A DNA stretch of 22,650 nucleotides from a virus. The DNA lies in the IMG/VR virus record IMGVR_UViG_3300025671_000581, positions 1 to 22,650 of that record. The stretch is one strand, 5' to 3'. Numbering within the stretch: the stretch's first letter is position 1; every line of letters begins with the position of its first letter. The notes beneath the pieces are model-generated. The model was not told the origin of the DNA. It was given only the letters and a program-made list of their open reading frames with translations, and did no database searches. Shown piece by piece: positions 21,138-22,650 of the stretch. The translations under genes and the position numbers were made by a program.

Positions 21138-22650
21138 CGGTTGTATCTCCTTACGTTTGGTCTAAACGCCTCTTGAAAAGGCGCGACATTAGTTTGGTAA
21201 TCAACAAGACTGCCGATACCTTGGTTATTATTATCCATCATTTGGTTCATTGACATACTAAGAAAATCTTGAACTTGTCCTCCATCGTAATAACGTCTTT
21301 GACGTTCAGCTTCAAACTCTTGAGGTTGGATCGGATCAGGGCCTTCTTCAGGGGGAGGACCATAATACGGATAAGGATAGTTATACTGAGGATTATACAT
21401 CGGATTTACAGGTTCTCCTCGCCGAGGGCGGTTTAATGGTTGCGTTAATGCAGTAAGCCCTGTTAATGGAGCAGGAGGCCCCGGACGAGTATACGGGTCA
21501 TAACCTCCTTGGTAATTTCTAGCAGGAATTTGATTACCTAAAAAGCCTATTCCGTACTGAGATTGAGGTATGTTTGGATCAGGGTAGGTTCGACCTTCGG
21601 TTGGATCTGGGGTTAGGTCGTCTCCACCGCCGCCACCGCCGCCACCGCCGCCACCGCCGCCGGGTCCACCACCATCAGGACCACCACCGCCGGGTCCACC
21701 ATTATCTACACCACCGCCACCGCCGGGTCCACCGCCACCGGGTCCACTACCCCCTGTTGTTGTACCATCAGGACCGGGTCCACCGCCAGTAGTCCCAGTT
21801 CCTGCATCGGGGTCATAATAATCGCCAACCCCAGTTCCATCGGGTCCACCGTAACCACCACCACCAGTAGTGCCGCCACCGCCAGTAGTGCCGCCATCAC
21901 CAGTAGTGCCGCCACCGGGTACGTCTCGTAAATCAACGGTTCCAGTTTCAGGGTCATAACCAGTTTCATTTATAAAGTCGGTTAATTGCTGGGTAACGTT
22001 TTCTAATTGAACTGAAAGAGCGTCTACTTCATATTGATTATCGGCAGCATTTAATTGGTCTTTTAGGTCTTCTTGACGATCTAATAAATCTTCATAATCA
22101 TTTTGAATCTGGCTTACAAAATTTGTAAACGCACTGTCTATTTCTTCGGTTGTATAGTATCCTTCAAGAGCTTCCGCTAAATCGTCTTTAGTTGTGTACG
22201 ATTCTAAAATACCTAAAAATTCTTCGGTTGTTGCGTTTTTCGCAGCATCAATCGCTGCAGTATATGCTTCAGTTACATCTGCAATATCTTGATTGTGTAA
22301 AACAGTTAAGTCATCTAAAGCAGTTTGTAAAGCAGGAATATCTGTTTCTAACTGTTCATTTATAATTCTAATTTCTTCTTCATGTTGAAGTTTAAGATCA
22401 GACAACTGCTCTTGGAAAGTTTCATCAATTAAAGTTAATCTTCCACTAAGTGTCTCGAGATCTGTTTCTACCCCACCAAGCCCTGTTTCCAAAGCTGTCT
22501 CTAAATCGGTAAGGTCAACCCCTAGGCCCTCTATCGCGGTATCTCGAAGATCTAATAATTCATCGATTTCCGCATCCGTATAACCAGAAGCAGCTGCAAT
22601 ATCTTCAACATCCGCAACAGTTATCGTTGGGTTATTTTCAATAATTGTTT
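21134..22650 (-). CDS. Coiled-coil / Gly-rich structural-type protein, N-terminus cut by window edge
   Basis: The frame is open to the right edge (at least 505 aa), so the N-terminus is missing; an alternative TTG start at 22492 is unnecessary. The visible part starts with TITVADVEDIAAASGYTDAE and a long charged coiled coil with heptad-like repeats (DLTDLETALETGLGGVETDL...). After about residue 240 comes a Gly-rich stretch of about 100 residues with Thr, Pro and Asp, then a Pro/Tyr-rich C-terminus (YNPQYNYPYPYYGPPP) and RYYDGG. Such a rod plus Gly-rich linker suggests a tail fibre or other virion protein; no family was recognised. Low-complexity DNA in the Gly part is prone to length change. 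Confidence 0.75.
21624..21915 (-). repeat. Degenerate GGN repeats coding the Gly-rich segment
   Basis: On the plus strand, runs of CCACCGCCG and CCGGGTCCACC units, densest at 21626-21662 (four near-identical 9-base units) and 21690-21745, and again CCAGTAGTGCCGCCA near 21865-21915. They code Gly-Gly-Gly-Gly-Pro-type repeats within the gene at 21134-22650. Confidence 0.8.

Noticed and set aside
22490-22492. TTG as start of the right-hand gene
   Set aside because: The frame stays open to the window edge with the same coiled-coil character, so the gene most likely begins outside the window.

Overview
The window reads as part of the genome of a tailed double-stranded DNA bacteriophage (Caudoviricetes). 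It carries a terminase small subunit, a family A DNA polymerase, an archaeo-eukaryotic-type primase, two helicases, a thymidylate-synthase-family enzyme and a putative thymine-hypermodifying transferase. Genes are tightly packed, mostly with ATGA or similar start/stop overlaps. There is no tRNA, rRNA, IS element, CRISPR array or integrase. The host cannot be told from the sequence; the combination resembles uncultured marine phages, which is an impression and not a proof.

Layout. (1) 1-641, minus strand: first part of a gene that leaves the window on the left, probably the start of a late/structural operon. (2) 642-1727: a complex control region with divergent promoters, one small plus-strand gene (1013-1363) with a terminator, three G-quadruplex motifs on the plus strand, a 13-bp tandem repeat (5 copies) and AGTAAAGC boxes. 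(3) 1728-2264: terminase small subunit, alone, minus strand. (4) 2265-2592: AT-rich leader that is an inverted copy of 18903-19135. (5) 2593-8044: short minus-strand operons of small, mostly unknown early-type genes, each behind a near-identical promoter and some closed by terminators. (6) 8112-14021: one minus-strand operon in transcription order methyltransferase, aGPT-Pplase/amino acid:DNA transferase-like protein, 73-aa protein, thymidylate-synthase-like enzyme, small helical protein, DNA polymerase, helix-turn-helix protein, PD-(D/E)XK nuclease. (7) 14085-18823: a second minus-strand replication operon in order conserved 116-aa protein, coiled-coil protein, SSB-like protein, AEP primase, UvrD-like helicase. 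(8) 19159-20601: SNF2-type helicase on the plus strand behind the second copy of the AT-rich leader. (9) 20598-22650: minus-strand Pro/Gly/Met-rich and coiled-coil/Gly-rich proteins, probably the end of the structural operon. If the genome is circular or circularly permuted, the operon starting at 641 could be the same one that ends at 20598 (inference).

Regulation is the most striking part. Nine sites share a -35-centred box close to TGCTTTACTTTC. Eight pair with a -10-like hexamer (TATAGT, TAAAGT, TATAGA, TATAAT or GACAAT) after 17-18 bp; the ninth (5816-5844) has only a poor one. Four of the transcripts would begin with a stem-loop. The terminase small subunit and the SNF2 helicase lack this promoter and instead share the long duplicated leader, so two regulatory classes are likely.

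How the genes fit together: the primase, SSB-like protein, UvrD-like and SNF2 helicases and PolA make a replisome with no DnaB-type helicase in view. The thymidylate-synthase-like enzyme plus the aGPT-Pplase-like protein suggest the genome contains hypermodified thymine, probably as protection from host nucleases. The expected 5-hydroxymethyl-dU DNA kinase is not in this window.
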